A DNA stretch of 42,251 bases. Origin: Erwinia sp. S63 (GTDB lineage: Bacteria; Pseudomonadota; Gammaproteobacteria; Enterobacterales; Enterobacteriaceae). Below the pieces are notes generated by a model, which did not search any database, was not told where the DNA came from, and saw only the letters and a list, made by a program, of their open reading frames with translations. Shown one piece after another: positions 16,125-26,317 of this stretch. How positions within the stretch are numbered: the first letter of the stretch is position 1; the number at the start of each line of letters is the position of its first letter. Position numbers and translations under genes: made by a program. The DNA lies in NCBI RefSeq assembly GCF_016625195.1, contig NZ_JACVUP010000028.1, positions 1 to 42,251 of the forward strand, given 5' to 3'.

Positions 16125-17570
16125 TTACGCGGTACCGCCGACAGTGATTTTATCCAGCTTGAGGGTTGGCTGGCCAACGCCGACCGGTACGCTCTGCCCC
16201 TCTTTACCGCACACGCCAACGCCTTTATCCAGCGCCAGATCGTTACCGACCATTGAGATCTGCTGCATCGCTTCAATACCGGAACCGATCAGCGTAGCGC
16301 CTTTCACCGGTGTAGTGACTTTGCCGTTTTCAATCAGATAGGCTTCTGAAGTTGAGAACACAAACTTGCCCGAGGTGATATCTACCTGACCGCCACCAAA
16401 GTTCGGTGCATAAATCCCGTACTCAACGCTGGAAATGATGTCCTGCGGCGTGGATTTGCCCGCCAGCATATAAGTGTTGGTCATACGCGGCATCGGCAAG
16501 TGCGCATAGGATTCACGGCGCCCGTTACCGGTTGGCGGTACGCCCATCAGACGCGCGTTAAGCTTGTCCTGCATATAGCCTTTGAGCACGCCGTTTTCGA
16601 TCAGGACGTTATACTGGCCTGGCACGCCTTCATCATCCACTGCCAGTGAGCCGCGCAGGCCTTCGATAGTGCCATCGTCTACCACGGTGCAGAGTTCAGA
16701 AGCCACCAGCTGCCCCATTTTACCGCTGAAGACCGAAGTTTCACGGCGGTTGAAATCGCCTTCCAGACCGTGACCGACTGCTTCATGCAGCAGCACGCCC
16801 GGCCAGCCAGCGCCCAATACCACCGGCAAGGTGCCCGCAGGCGCGGCAACAGCAGAGAGATTCACCAGCGCCAGACGCACTGCTTCTCGCGCCCATGCAT
16901 CGGCACGCACATCACCGTTTTCATCGGCATAGAAGAACTCATAACCAGTACGTGCGCCGCCGCCGCTGGAGCCGCGTTCACGTTTCCCCTGATCTTCCAC
17001 CTGCACGCTGATCGACAGACGCACCAGCGGGCGGATATCCGCTGCTAGTGTGCCATCGGTCGCCGCTACCAACACCTGCTCGTAAACACCGGTCAGGCTG
17101 GCATTCACTTCCTGCACACGCGGATCAGCAGCACGCGCCACGGTATCAACACGATGCAGCAGTGCAATTTTGTCTTCACGCGTCAGGCTGTCCAGCGGAT
17201 TGATTGGCGCATACAGCGAACGATTAATTACGGCAGAAAGCGTATGCGCTTTGCCATTGCCCTGCTCGCGCACGATGCTGCGCGCGGCTTCAGAAGACTG
17301 GCGCAAGGCATTCAGGGTGATTTGGTCGGCGTAAGCGAAACCGGTTTTCTCACCGCTGATAGCACGCACACCGACACCCTGGTCGATGTGGTAAGAACCA
17401 TCTTTAATGATTTTGTCTTCCAGCACCCAGGATTCATGGAAACTGGACTGGAAATAGAGATCGGCATAATCCAGACGACGTTCTGAAAGCTGCCCTAACA
17501 GGGAATAAAGGTCCTGCTGATTAATGCTGTTCGCAGCTAGTAACTGCTCACTTACCAGATTCAGAGTCAT
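16125..17570 (-). CDS. tldD: Metalloprotease subunit TldD
   Basis: A 481-residue protein, E. coli length. TldD and TldE (PmbA) form a heterodimeric zinc protease that unfolds and degrades peptides, including the leader of microcin B17 and the antitoxin CcdA. The zinc motif HEAVGHGLEGD is present with His262 and His266, and the third ligand Cys lies in ASELCTVVDDG. The C-terminal Gly-rich segment PNFGGGQVDITSGKF is typical. It follows yhdP by 64 nt on the same strand. Its stop is 8 nt from the last REP-like palindrome. Confidence 0.96.
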   Translation of the reverse strand: MTLNLVSEQLLAANSINQQDLYSLLGQLSERRLDYADLYFQSSFHESWVLEDKIIKDGSYHIDQGVGVRAISGEKTGFAYADQITLNALRQSSEAARSIVREQGNGKAHTLSAVINRSLYAPINPLDSLTREDKIALLHRVDTVARAADPRVQEVNASLTGVYEQVLVAATDGTLAADIRPLVRLSISVQVEDQGKRERGSSGGGARTGYEFFYADENGDVRADAWAREAVRLALVNLSAVAAPAGTLPVVLGAGWPGVLLHEAVGHGLEGDFNRRETSVFSGKMGQLVASELCTVVDDGTIEGLRGSLAVDDEGVPGQYNVLIENGVLKGYMQDKLNARLMGVPPTGNGRRESYAHLPMPRMTNTYMLAGKSTPQDIISSVEYGIYAPNFGGGQVDITSGKFVFSTSEAYLIENGKVTTPVKGATLIGSGIEAMQQISMVGNDLALDKGVGVCGKEGQSVPVGVGQPTLKLDKITVGGTA

Positions 17571-17634
17571 CGTTTCTCACTCATTATGTGCTCGGATAGT
17601 CATAGCCTGCGGCAATTCCCCGACGGCGTCAAAT

Positions 17635-20600
17635 TCACTTCTTGTCGTCTTCGCGCGGTTTGCGCAGCACTTCATTGATTTCCGGTTTATCCAGCGGTCC
17701 GCTGATGTGATAACGCAGTAGCGAAATCTTATTCCACAACGGGCCCAATACTTTACTGGCGGCAAACACCGCGGCCCCGATCACCGGGTTGACCACAAAG
17801 GCCGTCGCAACGCCTACCGAAGCAGAGATCTCCGGCGCCACCACCGCTTCCATATCTATCTGGCGTTTCGCCAAATCAATTTTTCCCTGCATGGCGATAT
17901 CCGCTTCAAGGCCATCGACCAGCAGGTTATCCGTGTGCATCACACCGTTCTCGATCCACGCCGTGCCGTTAATTGAATCGAAATAGAAGCCTTCACTGAA
18001 GGTGTCACTGAAATCAAAGCGCAGCTTGCGCAGCAAGGCGTCAAAACTCATCAGGCGCAGCAACTGCCCCGCACGCCCGGTGTTCACATCCGCAATCTGG
18101 CCTTTGCCAAAATGGGTTTTCAGCGTGCCGCTCAACGTTTCCGCTGAAGGCTGCCACGGTGCGGAACGCCAGTGCAGGTCATAATCCACGTTAAACGGCG
18201 CGTCGCGTAGCGGGGTGTTTACGCCAAACCAGTTGACGGCGTCATTGATGTTTTTACCGCTCAGACTGCCCTTTAATGAAGTGCGCTGATTGCCCGGCTT
18301 ATTGACCCACTCACCGTTGATCTTCAGCTTCGCGCTGCCGGAGTCCACGCTACCGTTAGTAAGTGCTAACGTATCTCCCTGCGGCTGTAATCTGGCCTGC
18401 ATATGGCCAAACTTCTGACCGCGCAGCCAGCACTCATCACAGTTAAGCTGCATCGCTGGCCAGTTGCTGAAGTCCACTGTGCTGCTATTGCCACCTAACG
18501 GCGAGGCGTTGTTATCGTTGCCATTCGCCCATTCTGGATTGTAGTAAAGATAGCTAAGGTCGATCTGCCAGGGCGCATGCTGTGCGGTTTGCAAACTGCC
18601 ACGCGCTTCGCGGCTTTCCAGCTGGAGTTGCGTATTGCCGGTCGGCCCCTGCGTGACGGTGGCATTGACGTCATGCCATTGCTGGCCGCCGAGCGTCAGT
18701 GCCGGTGTGCGCAGAGTGACGTCACCCGGCAGCAGCGCACCGCCGACTTCCGTTTCGCCCTGAGCATTACGCGAACCACTGCTTCCCGCCAGTAGCCCCA
18801 TCCAGGCTTCACCATCCAGCGGCGGTAAATTGAGTTCCATCCCGCGTTTTTCGGGTAGCGTCGGCGTGCTCTTCGCATCGTTGAGCCAGATGCCACGATC
18901 CACGCGCAGCTGAGGTTCGAGAATCCAGCGGCTGTTAAAGCGGTTGTGTTCACGCACGCTACCGCTCAGCGTAAATCCTTTCAGGTCACCGGTAGCGTTA
19001 ATCGCGATCGGCATTGCTTCACCCGCCTGCTTATCCAGCGGCGAAGGTAAGTGACTACTCACTGTTTTTGCATCACCCTGCAAATCAACTTTATAGGTCG
19101 CGCCCCCTTTGTGTGGCAGCGTGATGTCGACATTGCCCTGCCACGGCAGACTGCCGCTCAATTGACTGCTAACGCTGGTCGGCAACACTTTCAGTTTCGA
19201 CGGCTGCCAGTCGCCCAGCAGCTTCACGTTGACACCGAAGTTGTCAGGGTTTTCGGTGGTGGTAAAACTGACGCCTGTGGGCTGACCAAACCAGTTGGCC
19301 TGCATCTCTTCACTTTCGAGATTGCCGTTGTTGTAACGGAAACGTCCGGTGAGGTTTTCTAAGGTGGTGTTTAACGGCTTAATGTGCAGGCTGTTATTGT
19401 TCATCACCACATTACCGCTGGCGTGTACCAGTTCACCATCCAGCGGAATGTCGAGGTTAAGCGAGCCGCGCACATTGCCGCCGATTTGCAGCTGTTGCAG
19501 CGCCGCACCTAGCGTGGATTTCAGCGGCGTTTGCTCAAAGTAATCGGCGATTTGCTTACCTTCACCACTAAGATCACCATCGATGATCAGCTTCTCTTTA
19601 AGATAGTCCGGGATCACCGCGCTGACGTTACGTGCATCCACTTCGCCCAGTTTGGTTTTCTCGGCTTTCATCCACAAGCCGTTGTTTAAGAAGTCGAGAT
19701 TGATATCAAGGTTCTGCAACGCTGGCCAACCCGGCTGGAACTGGAAGGTCGCATCGTGCAGCGGCACCCACACTTCAAACATGCCGTCGTTGTGTTTGAA
19801 CGGGAACAGGCTCGGATCACCGGCAAACAGTAAGGTAGCATTATCTACCTGGCCGCCTTTGATCGACTCACTAAGGAAGTGCGTCAGATCGTGCCCCATC
19901 AGCGGTTCCGGGAAATAGCGCCAGGCATCGCCCGCATCGGTGACACGGATGCCGGCCAGAATGTCGAGGCGCGGCGCTTTACCGAGATTTTGCTGATAAC
20001 GAAAATCACCACGCGCCCACAGCGAGCGCGCCTGCACGTCGAGGTTTTGGCCATCAAGCGTTAAACCATTTGCATCTCGCAACCAGTTTAGTTTTCCGGT
20101 GATTTGCTTAATTTGCAGCGGCGCCTGGAACATATCGCCATACGGCACTTCCGCCTGCCCCATTGCGACATCCAACTGGCCGTTGCTGACGCTGCCTGTG
20201 GCGCTGCCGCTCAGATTGCTGATGCCCGGCAGCAGCTCCCAATGCTGCCACGCCAGATCGCGCCACCTGGCTTGCAAGCGCGTTTGTTCCGGTTGGTTGA
20301 GGGGAATATCCAGCGCCAGTGCATCGATGTAGCCGCGCGGTTGCAGCGCGCGCCAGTTATCCAGTAAGGCAGGTGACAGGGGTTTGAACAGCGGCACTAA
20401 TGGGGCCAAACGATCCAGATCCAGCTGTGTGGCACGGACACGCACTTCTGCGCCGCTGTTGGCGCCCAGCATCTGTTGATCGTCTGGCTTCCATAACAGG
20501 GAGAAATGACCCGGCGCCCACGCCACGCCATCGGTGCTAAGTCGGGTTTGTGGCACCGACAGGCTCCAGCCATTCTGGAAACGAGCCAGATGCGCGGTTA

Positions 20601-21453
20601 AGCCATCCACCTGCAGCTGATGATCGCCCTGCTCGCCGCGCCAGCGCGCACCGCCTTTGCTCAGCAGCAGGTCACCGGCGTACACATCGCCATCACGCAG
20701 ATTCACCCAAGCCGCAAGGCTGAAACGGGCACTTTCCAGACTGGTATTGTCGCGCAGCCACGGACCGATCCACGGACGCACATCGACGTCATCCGCTTGC
20801 ATCCAGATGCGGCCATCATTAAGTAGTCCGTTGGTGTCATTGAGATCGAGACGAACCTGCACCACGCCGTGCTGACCGGTAAAGCTGGAGAGATTGACTT
20901 CCCCTTCCGCACGGTGGCGCGTGCTTTCGTTGAGCCAGGTCAGGCGCGGAATCGCCAGCTCGGCGTGCTGGCCAGAGGGCGTGAGAAAACGGATGCTGCT
21001 GTCACGCAGGTCGAAGTGGTCAAACTGACGCAGGAACAGATCGTTAATTTGCGCCGGTTTGAAACTGTTTTTTTGCTGATCGCTGGTGAGCAGCGGATGA
21101 TTGGTTTCGAGGCGCAGCTGCCAGAAGGTAAGATCGCGGAACTGCCAGCGCCAGTGCAGCAATGATTGCCAAACGTTAAGTGCCAGATTCACACGGCCGA
21201 TGGTGAGTTTGCCATCTTCCGGCATCACAACGTTGAGATTGCGCACCTGCAGGGTTGGGCCGAAGTTTTCCCATTTCCCCTGCAGCTCGCTGGCGTCCAC
21301 CGTCACTCCGCTGACGCGTGAAATCGTCTGCAGTATGTCGCTGCGATAGCTGTTGAGATGCGGCATCACGAGGCGCAACCCGCTGACTAGCAGCGCCACA
21401 ATAACGATGATTGCGGCGAGCAGCAGTAACAAAATCCTCGGCAACCGCCTCAC
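17635..21453 (-). CDS. yhdP: AsmA-like envelope-spanning protein YhdP
   Basis: A 1272-residue AsmA/DUF3971 protein (E. coli 1266). One N-terminal transmembrane helix (about 7-27: ILLLLLAAIIVIVALLVSGL) anchors a very long periplasmic part made of repeated beta strands, followed by a C-terminal AsmA-like domain with a hydrophobic glycine-rich stretch (SVGVATAFVVNPVIGAAVFA). Family members form a lipid groove; YhdP with TamB and YdbH moves phospholipids from the inner to the outer membrane. It follows rng by 47 nt with no terminator seen, so it is probably in one transcript with rng and tldD. Confidence 0.95.
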   Translation of the reverse strand: MRRLPRILLLLLAAIIVIVALLVSGLRLVMPHLNSYRSDILQTISRVSGVTVDASELQGKWENFGPTLQVRNLNVVMPEDGKLTIGRVNLALNVWQSLLHWRWQFRDLTFWQLRLETNHPLLTSDQQKNSFKPAQINDLFLRQFDHFDLRDSSIRFLTPSGQHAELAIPRLTWLNESTRHRAEGEVNLSSFTGQHGVVQVRLDLNDTNGLLNDGRIWMQADDVDVRPWIGPWLRDNTSLESARFSLAAWVNLRDGDVYAGDLLLSKGGARWRGEQGDHQLQVDGLTAHLARFQNGWSLSVPQTRLSTDGVAWAPGHFSLLWKPDDQQMLGANSGAEVRVRATQLDLDRLAPLVPLFKPLSPALLDNWRALQPRGYIDALALDIPLNQPEQTRLQARWRDLAWQHWELLPGISNLSGSATGSVSNGQLDVAMGQAEVPYGDMFQAPLQIKQITGKLNWLRDANGLTLDGQNLDVQARSLWARGDFRYQQNLGKAPRLDILAGIRVTDAGDAWRYFPEPLMGHDLTHFLSESIKGGQVDNATLLFAGDPSLFPFKHNDGMFEVWVPLHDATFQFQPGWPALQNLDINLDFLNNGLWMKAEKTKLGEVDARNVSAVIPDYLKEKLIIDGDLSGEGKQIADYFEQTPLKSTLGAALQQLQIGGNVRGSLNLDIPLDGELVHASGNVVMNNNSLHIKPLNTTLENLTGRFRYNNGNLESEEMQANWFGQPTGVSFTTTENPDNFGVNVKLLGDWQPSKLKVLPTSVSSQLSGSLPWQGNVDITLPHKGGATYKVDLQGDAKTVSSHLPSPLDKQAGEAMPIAINATGDLKGFTLSGSVREHNRFNSRWILEPQLRVDRGIWLNDAKSTPTLPEKRGMELNLPPLDGEAWMGLLAGSSGSRNAQGETEVGGALLPGDVTLRTPALTLGGQQWHDVNATVTQGPTGNTQLQLESREARGSLQTAQHAPWQIDLSYLYYNPEWANGNDNNASPLGGNSSTVDFSNWPAMQLNCDECWLRGQKFGHMQARLQPQGDTLALTNGSVDSGSAKLKINGEWVNKPGNQRTSLKGSLSGKNINDAVNWFGVNTPLRDAPFNVDYDLHWRSAPWQPSAETLSGTLKTHFGKGQIADVNTGRAGQLLRLMSFDALLRKLRFDFSDTFSEGFYFDSINGTAWIENGVMHTDNLLVDGLEADIAMQGKIDLAKRQIDMEAVVAPEISASVGVATAFVVNPVIGAAVFAASKVLGPLWNKISLLRYHISGPLDKPEINEVLRKPREDDKK

Positions 21454-21500
21454 ACACCTCTCCTTGCTTCCCGTTAAAAACCGGCGTTCAACCTCACGAC

Positions 21501-22970
21501 TTACATCATGACGACGTCAAACTGCTCCTGAGTATAGAGCGGCTCAACATGGACTTTAACCTGCTTACCGACAAAGATTTCCACTTCAGCCAGCGCATGT
21601 GACTCTTCGCTTTTTAATGCTTCACCCACTGCCGGGGAAACGTAAACGAGGAAGCGATCCGAATCATAAGCATGATGTACACGCACGATTTCGCGCATGA
21701 TTTCGTAGCAGACCGTTTCGACCGTTTTCATCGTGCCGCGCCCTTTGCACACCGGACAATCGGCACAGAGCACATGTTCAATACTTTCCCGCGTGCGTTT
21801 GCGTGTCATTTCCACCAGACCGAGCGCTGAGAAACCGTTAATACCGGTTTTCACTCGATCTTTGCTTAGCGCACTTTCCAGCGAATGCAGTACGCGGCGA
21901 CGATGGTCGTCATTACTCATGTCGATAAAATCGATGATGATAATGCCGCCCAAATTGCGTAGGCGCAGCTGGCGCGCAATCGCCTGCGTGGCTTCAATAT
22001 TAGTGTTGAAAATGGTCTCGTCGAGGTTACGATGCCCAACAAAAGCACCGGTGTTGATATCGACGGTGGTCATGGCTTCGGTTTGATCGATGATCAGATA
22101 GCCGCCCGACTTGAGTTCGACCTTGCGCTCCAGTGAGCGCTGGATTTCATTCTCGACATCAAACAAGTCAAAGATTGGCTGTTTACCGCTGTACAGCTCC
22201 AGCTTGCTGGCCATTTCCGGGATATATTCGCCGGTAAATTCCACCAGCAGATCACAGGTCAGACGCGAATCGACGCGAATGCGATCCAGCGCTGCGCCGG
22301 CAAAGTCACGCAGCACACGCTGTGCCAGCGCTAATTCACCGTACAGCAGACAGCGTGTCTGATTACGTTTTTTGCGCTCGCTGACTTTGGTCCACAGACG
22401 CTTGAGGAAGGCGGCATCCTGCGCCAGATCTTCCTCACAAATACCTTCGGCAGCAGTACGAATAATAAAGCCGCCGAGATCGTCACAGTAGGCCGCCACG
22501 ACGGCTTTCAGGCGGTCACGTTCGGCTTCGCTTTCAATGCGTTGTGATACGCCAACGTGCGATGCACCTGGCATAAACACCAGATAACGAGAAGGCAACG
22601 TAATATCAGTGGTGAGTCGTGCACCTTTGGTGCCGAGTGGATCTTTCACCACCTGTACTACCAGATCCTGGCCGGGACGCACCAGCTCGCTGATATCGCG
22701 TACGACAAAGTTTTTCTTCTCATCACCCGCCACGCATTCGGTGTGCGGCATGATGTCAGAAGCGTGCAGGAAGGCGGCTTTATCCATGCCTATATCGACA
22801 AACGCAGCCTGCATACCGGGCAACACGCGGCTAATGCGACCTTTATAGATATTCCCCACGATACCGCGCCGTGCTTCGCGCTCGATGTGGATTTCCTGCA
22901 AAATGCCGCCATCAATATAGGCGACACGGGTTTCAGAAGGTGTAACGTTAACCAGCAGCTCAGCCGTCAT
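21501..22970 (-). CDS. rng: Ribonuclease G
   Basis: A 489-residue endoribonuclease of the RNase E/G family with the E. coli length. An S1-type RNA-binding domain lies at about 39-128 (GNIYKGRISRVLPGMQAAFVDIG), then the 5' sensor and DNase I-like catalytic part with IIIDFIDM holding a metal-binding Asp, and the zinc-link motif CADCPVCKGRG. It matures the 5' end of 16S rRNA and degrades some mRNAs such as adhE. The last 11 bp of yhdE overlap its start, which suggests translational coupling. Confidence 0.97.
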   Translation of the reverse strand: MTAELLVNVTPSETRVAYIDGGILQEIHIEREARRGIVGNIYKGRISRVLPGMQAAFVDIGMDKAAFLHASDIMPHTECVAGDEKKNFVVRDISELVRPGQDLVVQVVKDPLGTKGARLTTDITLPSRYLVFMPGASHVGVSQRIESEAERDRLKAVVAAYCDDLGGFIIRTAAEGICEEDLAQDAAFLKRLWTKVSERKKRNQTRCLLYGELALAQRVLRDFAGAALDRIRVDSRLTCDLLVEFTGEYIPEMASKLELYSGKQPIFDLFDVENEIQRSLERKVELKSGGYLIIDQTEAMTTVDINTGAFVGHRNLDETIFNTNIEATQAIARQLRLRNLGGIIIIDFIDMSNDDHRRRVLHSLESALSKDRVKTGINGFSALGLVEMTRKRTRESIEHVLCADCPVCKGRGTMKTVETVCYEIMREIVRVHHAYDSDRFLVYVSPAVGEALKSEESHALAEVEIFVGKQVKVHVEPLYTQEQFDVVMM

Positions 22971-23553
22971 CTTGTCCCCTTAACGCACGCAGTGACTGAA
23001 AGTGGCTCAGCAACTCATTGGTTTCAACCAGCGGTAATCCCACTACGGCGTGATAGCTTCCATTAATCTTGCGGACAAAATTGCCGCCCAGACCCTGTAT
23101 TCCGTACGCGCCGGCTTTGTCCATCGGCTCGCCGCTGGCAATATAGTGCGAGATTTCTTCTGCCGTGATATTGCGGAATGTCACGTCAGTGGTGACAAGG
23201 CAATCCAGCTCGCGCGCAGTGTCAGCCAGCGCCACGGCGGTCATCACCTGATGCGTTTGCCCTGAGAGTTGACTCAGCATCTGCGCCGCATGAGCCGCAT
23301 CGCGCGGCTTTTCCAGCACTTCGTTGTTCAGGACCACGATGGTATCTGCACCCAGCACCGGTAGATCCTGCGGTGCGACCGCCACACCTGCGCGCGCTTT
23401 ATCCAATGCCAGACGGCGCACATAAACTTCCGCCGCTTCCTCTGGCTGGCGCTGCTCTTCAACGTCGGTAATCAGGCGCTCAAACTGCAGCCCAAGTTGC
23501 GTGAGCAGTTCACGTCGACGCGGTGAACCGGATGCGAGATACAGGCTTATCAT
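22960..23553 (-). CDS. yhdE: Maf-type dTTP/UTP pyrophosphatase YhdE
   Basis: A 197-residue Maf-family nucleotide pyrophosphatase, the E. coli length. It hydrolyses dTTP, UTP and modified forms to monophosphates, a house-cleaning role. The signature LASGSPRRRELL is at about 6-17, and VLGADTIVVL contains the catalytic Asp. ATG 23553 (MISLYLASGSPRR) has AAGGA 6 nt upstream; the frame opens up to 23619 but that would overlap mreD. It lies 8 nt after mreD. Confidence 0.95.
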   Translation of the reverse strand: MISLYLASGSPRRRELLTQLGLQFERLITDVEEQRQPEEAAEVYVRRLALDKARAGVAVAPQDLPVLGADTIVVLNNEVLEKPRDAAHAAQMLSQLSGQTHQVMTAVALADTARELDCLVTTDVTFRNITAEEISHYIASGEPMDKAGAYGIQGLGGNFVRKINGSYHAVVGLPLVETNELLSHFQSLRALRGQDDG

Positions 23554-23561
23554 AGTCTTCC

Positions 23562-24050
23562 TTACTGAACAGCGAACTGACGGCGAATCTTTCTCATTAA
23601 TAAGAATAGCCAGGGCCATAGAATGCCGTCGACCACACTGCTCCAGAAGATTTCCGGGCGGAATGAGACGTTGATCACCAGGAATTCAGCCCAGAAAACA
23701 ATCACATCCACCGCGAGCGACAGCACCATAACCATTAATGCCTGCTGCCACAACGCCAGATTTCGGAATAGCTGAAATTTGAAGGCCACCAGATACGCGA
23801 TGATGCTGAAAGCCAGCGCACGCACACCCAGCGTGGAACCGGCCACCAGATCCATCACGGCCCCTAAAAAGAAGCCAGTGCCAACATTGACGCGGTGCGG
23901 CAATGCCAGAACCCAGTAAACCAGGATCAACAAAAGCCATGAAGGCCGGAACATGTAGATTTGTTCCGGCCAGGGCATGATTTGCAGAATGAGGGCAATC
24001 AGAAAGGACAGCCAGATAACCCATCGGCCCTGGCTGCGATATCGACTCAA
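23562..24050 (-). CDS. mreD: Rod-shape-determining protein MreD
   Basis: A 162-residue inner-membrane protein with five or so helices, part of the elongasome with MreB, MreC, RodA and PBP2. The sequence [22 protein letters not shown] aligns with E. coli [22 protein letters not shown] in overlapping segments. The start is TTG at 24050, which overlaps the mreC stop as TTGA; a full GGAGG lies 6 nt before it. No in-frame ATG or GTG lies nearby that keeps the conserved N-terminus. Confidence 0.94.
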   Translation of the reverse strand: [162 protein letters not shown]

Positions 24051-25081
24051 GGCTGGCCTCCGCGTGTGTTCGCAGGAATCCCTTGCGAACGACTGCTGTT
24101 AGCGGGTGCCGGCGGCCCCATTTGCTGCGTAGGCTGCATCATATCCGGTGCTGGCGGGCCCATTTCGCCTGCTGGCGGCAAGACCTGCGGCATCATCTGC
24201 ATCAGGCGCTCATTCGCCACGCGGTGAACTTCATCCGGTGCCATCGGCATATCGCCATTCTTATCCGCGCCCCACAACAGCAACAGATAACGCAGACGTT
24301 GCAGACCTGCCGTCGGATGCGCCTGGATTACAGTGTAGGCACGTTGGGTGTCGACTTTCACGGAAGAGACCACGCCAACCGGATAGCCTTCCGGGAAACG
24401 TCCACCGAGGCCAGATGTCACCAGCACATCGCCAACACGAATGTCGGTATTGCCCGGCAGATGTTCCAGCTGCAGGTCTTCGCTGCAGCCGTTACCCGCC
24501 GCAATCACGCGAATATCGTTACGTAATACCTGAATCGGCAACGCGTGCGAGGCATCACAAATCAGCAGTACACGGCTGGTCACCTGACCCACAGCCACCA
24601 CCTGACCCACCACACCTTTATCGCTGATCACCGGCTGGCCTTCGTAAACACCGTTTACGCTGCCTTTATCGATAACCACCTGGTCGGTATACGGGTCGGT
24701 GCCGGTTGAAATCACCTGGGTCACCATCTTGTGCTCATCCTGACGCAGCGGTGAGCCGAGCAGCTCACGCAGGCGTGCGTTTTCCTGCTTGTATTGCCCC
24801 AGCATCAACAGGTCACTGTTTTTCAGGAAGAGCTCACGGCGCAGCGCTTTGTTTTCCAGCTCGAGCTGCTGGCGTGAAGCCAGCGTTTCTGAGACGCCGT
24901 CAAGAAGCTGTCGCGGCCCATTGGCCAGAAAATAAAATGGACTTACCGACGTGTCCAGGTAGTTGCGGATCTGGGAGAAGGAGCTCACGCGACTGTCAGC
25001 GATAATAATCGCGATAGCCACAATGACTGCCAGAAAGAGACGCAACTGCAGGGAAGGCCCCCTGCTAAAAATCGGCTTCAT
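24047..25081 (-). CDS. mreC: Rod-shape-determining protein MreC
   Basis: A 344-residue bitopic protein (E. coli 367). The short cytoplasmic tail FSRGPSLQLR precedes a transmembrane helix (about 12-28), a coiled coil (about 65-110: ETLASRQQLELENKALRREL) and the two-barrel periplasmic domain (about 115-275). The C-terminal tail is low-complexity, rich in Met, Pro and Gln, with MGPPAP twice, and is shorter than in E. coli. MreC links MreB to PBP2. Confidence 0.96.
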   Translation of the reverse strand: MKPIFSRGPSLQLRLFLAVIVAIAIIIADSRVSSFSQIRNYLDTSVSPFYFLANGPRQLLDGVSETLASRQQLELENKALRRELFLKNSDLLMLGQYKQENARLRELLGSPLRQDEHKMVTQVISTGTDPYTDQVVIDKGSVNGVYEGQPVISDKGVVGQVVAVGQVTSRVLLICDASHALPIQVLRNDIRVIAAGNGCSEDLQLEHLPGNTDIRVGDVLVTSGLGGRFPEGYPVGVVSSVKVDTQRAYTVIQAHPTAGLQRLRYLLLLWGADKNGDMPMAPDEVHRVANERLMQMMPQVLPPAGEMGPPAPDMMQPTQQMGPPAPANSSRSQGIPANTRGGQP

Positions 25082-25226
25082 AAATTCTGCGTGTTCCTCG
25101 ACATCAGGGAAGAAGCGTCAGTCTTATGACTAACGCCTCCAGGGCTGGACGCATCTCGCCGTCGTGCGCAGCGTCGATAGGCGCGACTCCCTGCGCAATT
25201 TGACCACGGTCTCAGCCGATGAGGAT

Positions 25227-26270
25227 TTACTCCTCGCTGAACAAATCGCCGCCGTGCATGTCGATCATTTCCAACGCTTTACCACCGCCGCGCGCGACGC
25301 AGGTCAGCGGATCTTCTGCAACGACTACCGGAATCCCGGTTTCTTCCATCAGCAGACGATCCAGGTTGCGCAGCAGTGCGCCACCACCGGTCAGCACCAT
25401 ACCGCGCTCGGAGATGTCAGAAGCCAGTTCTGGTGGGCACTGTTCCAGCGCGACCATTACTGCGCTCACGATACCGGTCAACGGCTCTTGCAGCGCTTCA
25501 AGGATTTCATTGGAGTTCAGCGTAAAGCCACGCGGTACACCTTCAGCCAGGTTACGACCACGCACTTCAATTTCGTGTACTTCATCACCCGGATAGGCAG
25601 AACCAATTCCGTGTTTGATACGTTCCGCAGTGGCTTCACCAATCAGTGAACCGTAGTTGCGGCGCACATAATTAATGATAGCTTCATCGAAGCGGTCACC
25701 ACCGATACGTACAGAAGAAGAGTAGACCACGCCGTTCAGAGAGATAACGGCAACTTCAGTGGTACCACCACCGATATCCACCACCATCGAACCGGTTGCT
25801 TCTGAGACCGGCAGACCCGCACCAATGGCGGCAGCCATCGGCTCTTCAATCAGAAACACTTCGCGCGCGCCTGCACCCTGTGCAGATTCACGGATGGCGC
25901 GACGCTCAACCTGAGTAGCGCCAACCGGTACGCAGACCAGCACTCGTGGGCTTGGACGCATAAAGCTGTTGCTGTGCACTTGTTTAATGAAGTGCTGGAG
26001 CATTTTTTCAGTCACGAAGAAGTCGGCAATAACGCCATCTTTCATAGGACGGATTGCCGCGATGTTGCCTGGAGTACGGCCCAGCATCTGCTTCGCGTCA
26101 TGACCCACGGCCGCAACGCTCTTTGGCGAACCGGCACGATCCTGACGAATGGCAACCACGGAAGGCTCGTTCAGCACGATGCCTTGTCCTTTTACGTAAA
26201 TCAGGGTATTCGCAGTACCCAGGTCAATGGACAAGTCATTGGAAAACATGCCACGAAATTTTTTAAACAT
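25227..26270 (-). CDS. mreB: Actin-like cell-shape protein MreB
   Basis: A 347-residue bacterial actin with the E. coli length. Phosphate-1 loop DLGTANTLIYVKGQG (about 16-30), phosphate-2 MVVDIGGGTTEVAVISL (about 162-178) and the adenosine motif TGGGALLRNLD near 290 are visible. The extreme N-terminus MFKKFRGMFSNDL is the amphipathic membrane helix. It is the first gene of mreBCD, with 145 nt to mreC. The ATG has only a weak AGGA about 12 nt upstream. Confidence 0.98.
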   Translation of the reverse strand: MFKKFRGMFSNDLSIDLGTANTLIYVKGQGIVLNEPSVVAIRQDRAGSPKSVAAVGHDAKQMLGRTPGNIAAIRPMKDGVIADFFVTEKMLQHFIKQVHSNSFMRPSPRVLVCVPVGATQVERRAIRESAQGAGAREVFLIEEPMAAAIGAGLPVSEATGSMVVDIGGGTTEVAVISLNGVVYSSSVRIGGDRFDEAIINYVRRNYGSLIGEATAERIKHGIGSAYPGDEVHEIEVRGRNLAEGVPRGFTLNSNEILEALQEPLTGIVSAVMVALEQCPPELASDISERGMVLTGGGALLRNLDRLLMEETGIPVVVAEDPLTCVARGGGKALEMIDMHGGDLFSEE

Positions 26271-26317
26271 ACTAAGGGATAATCCTGCAAGCTGGGGGCG
26301 GAAAATAAAATCCGCCT

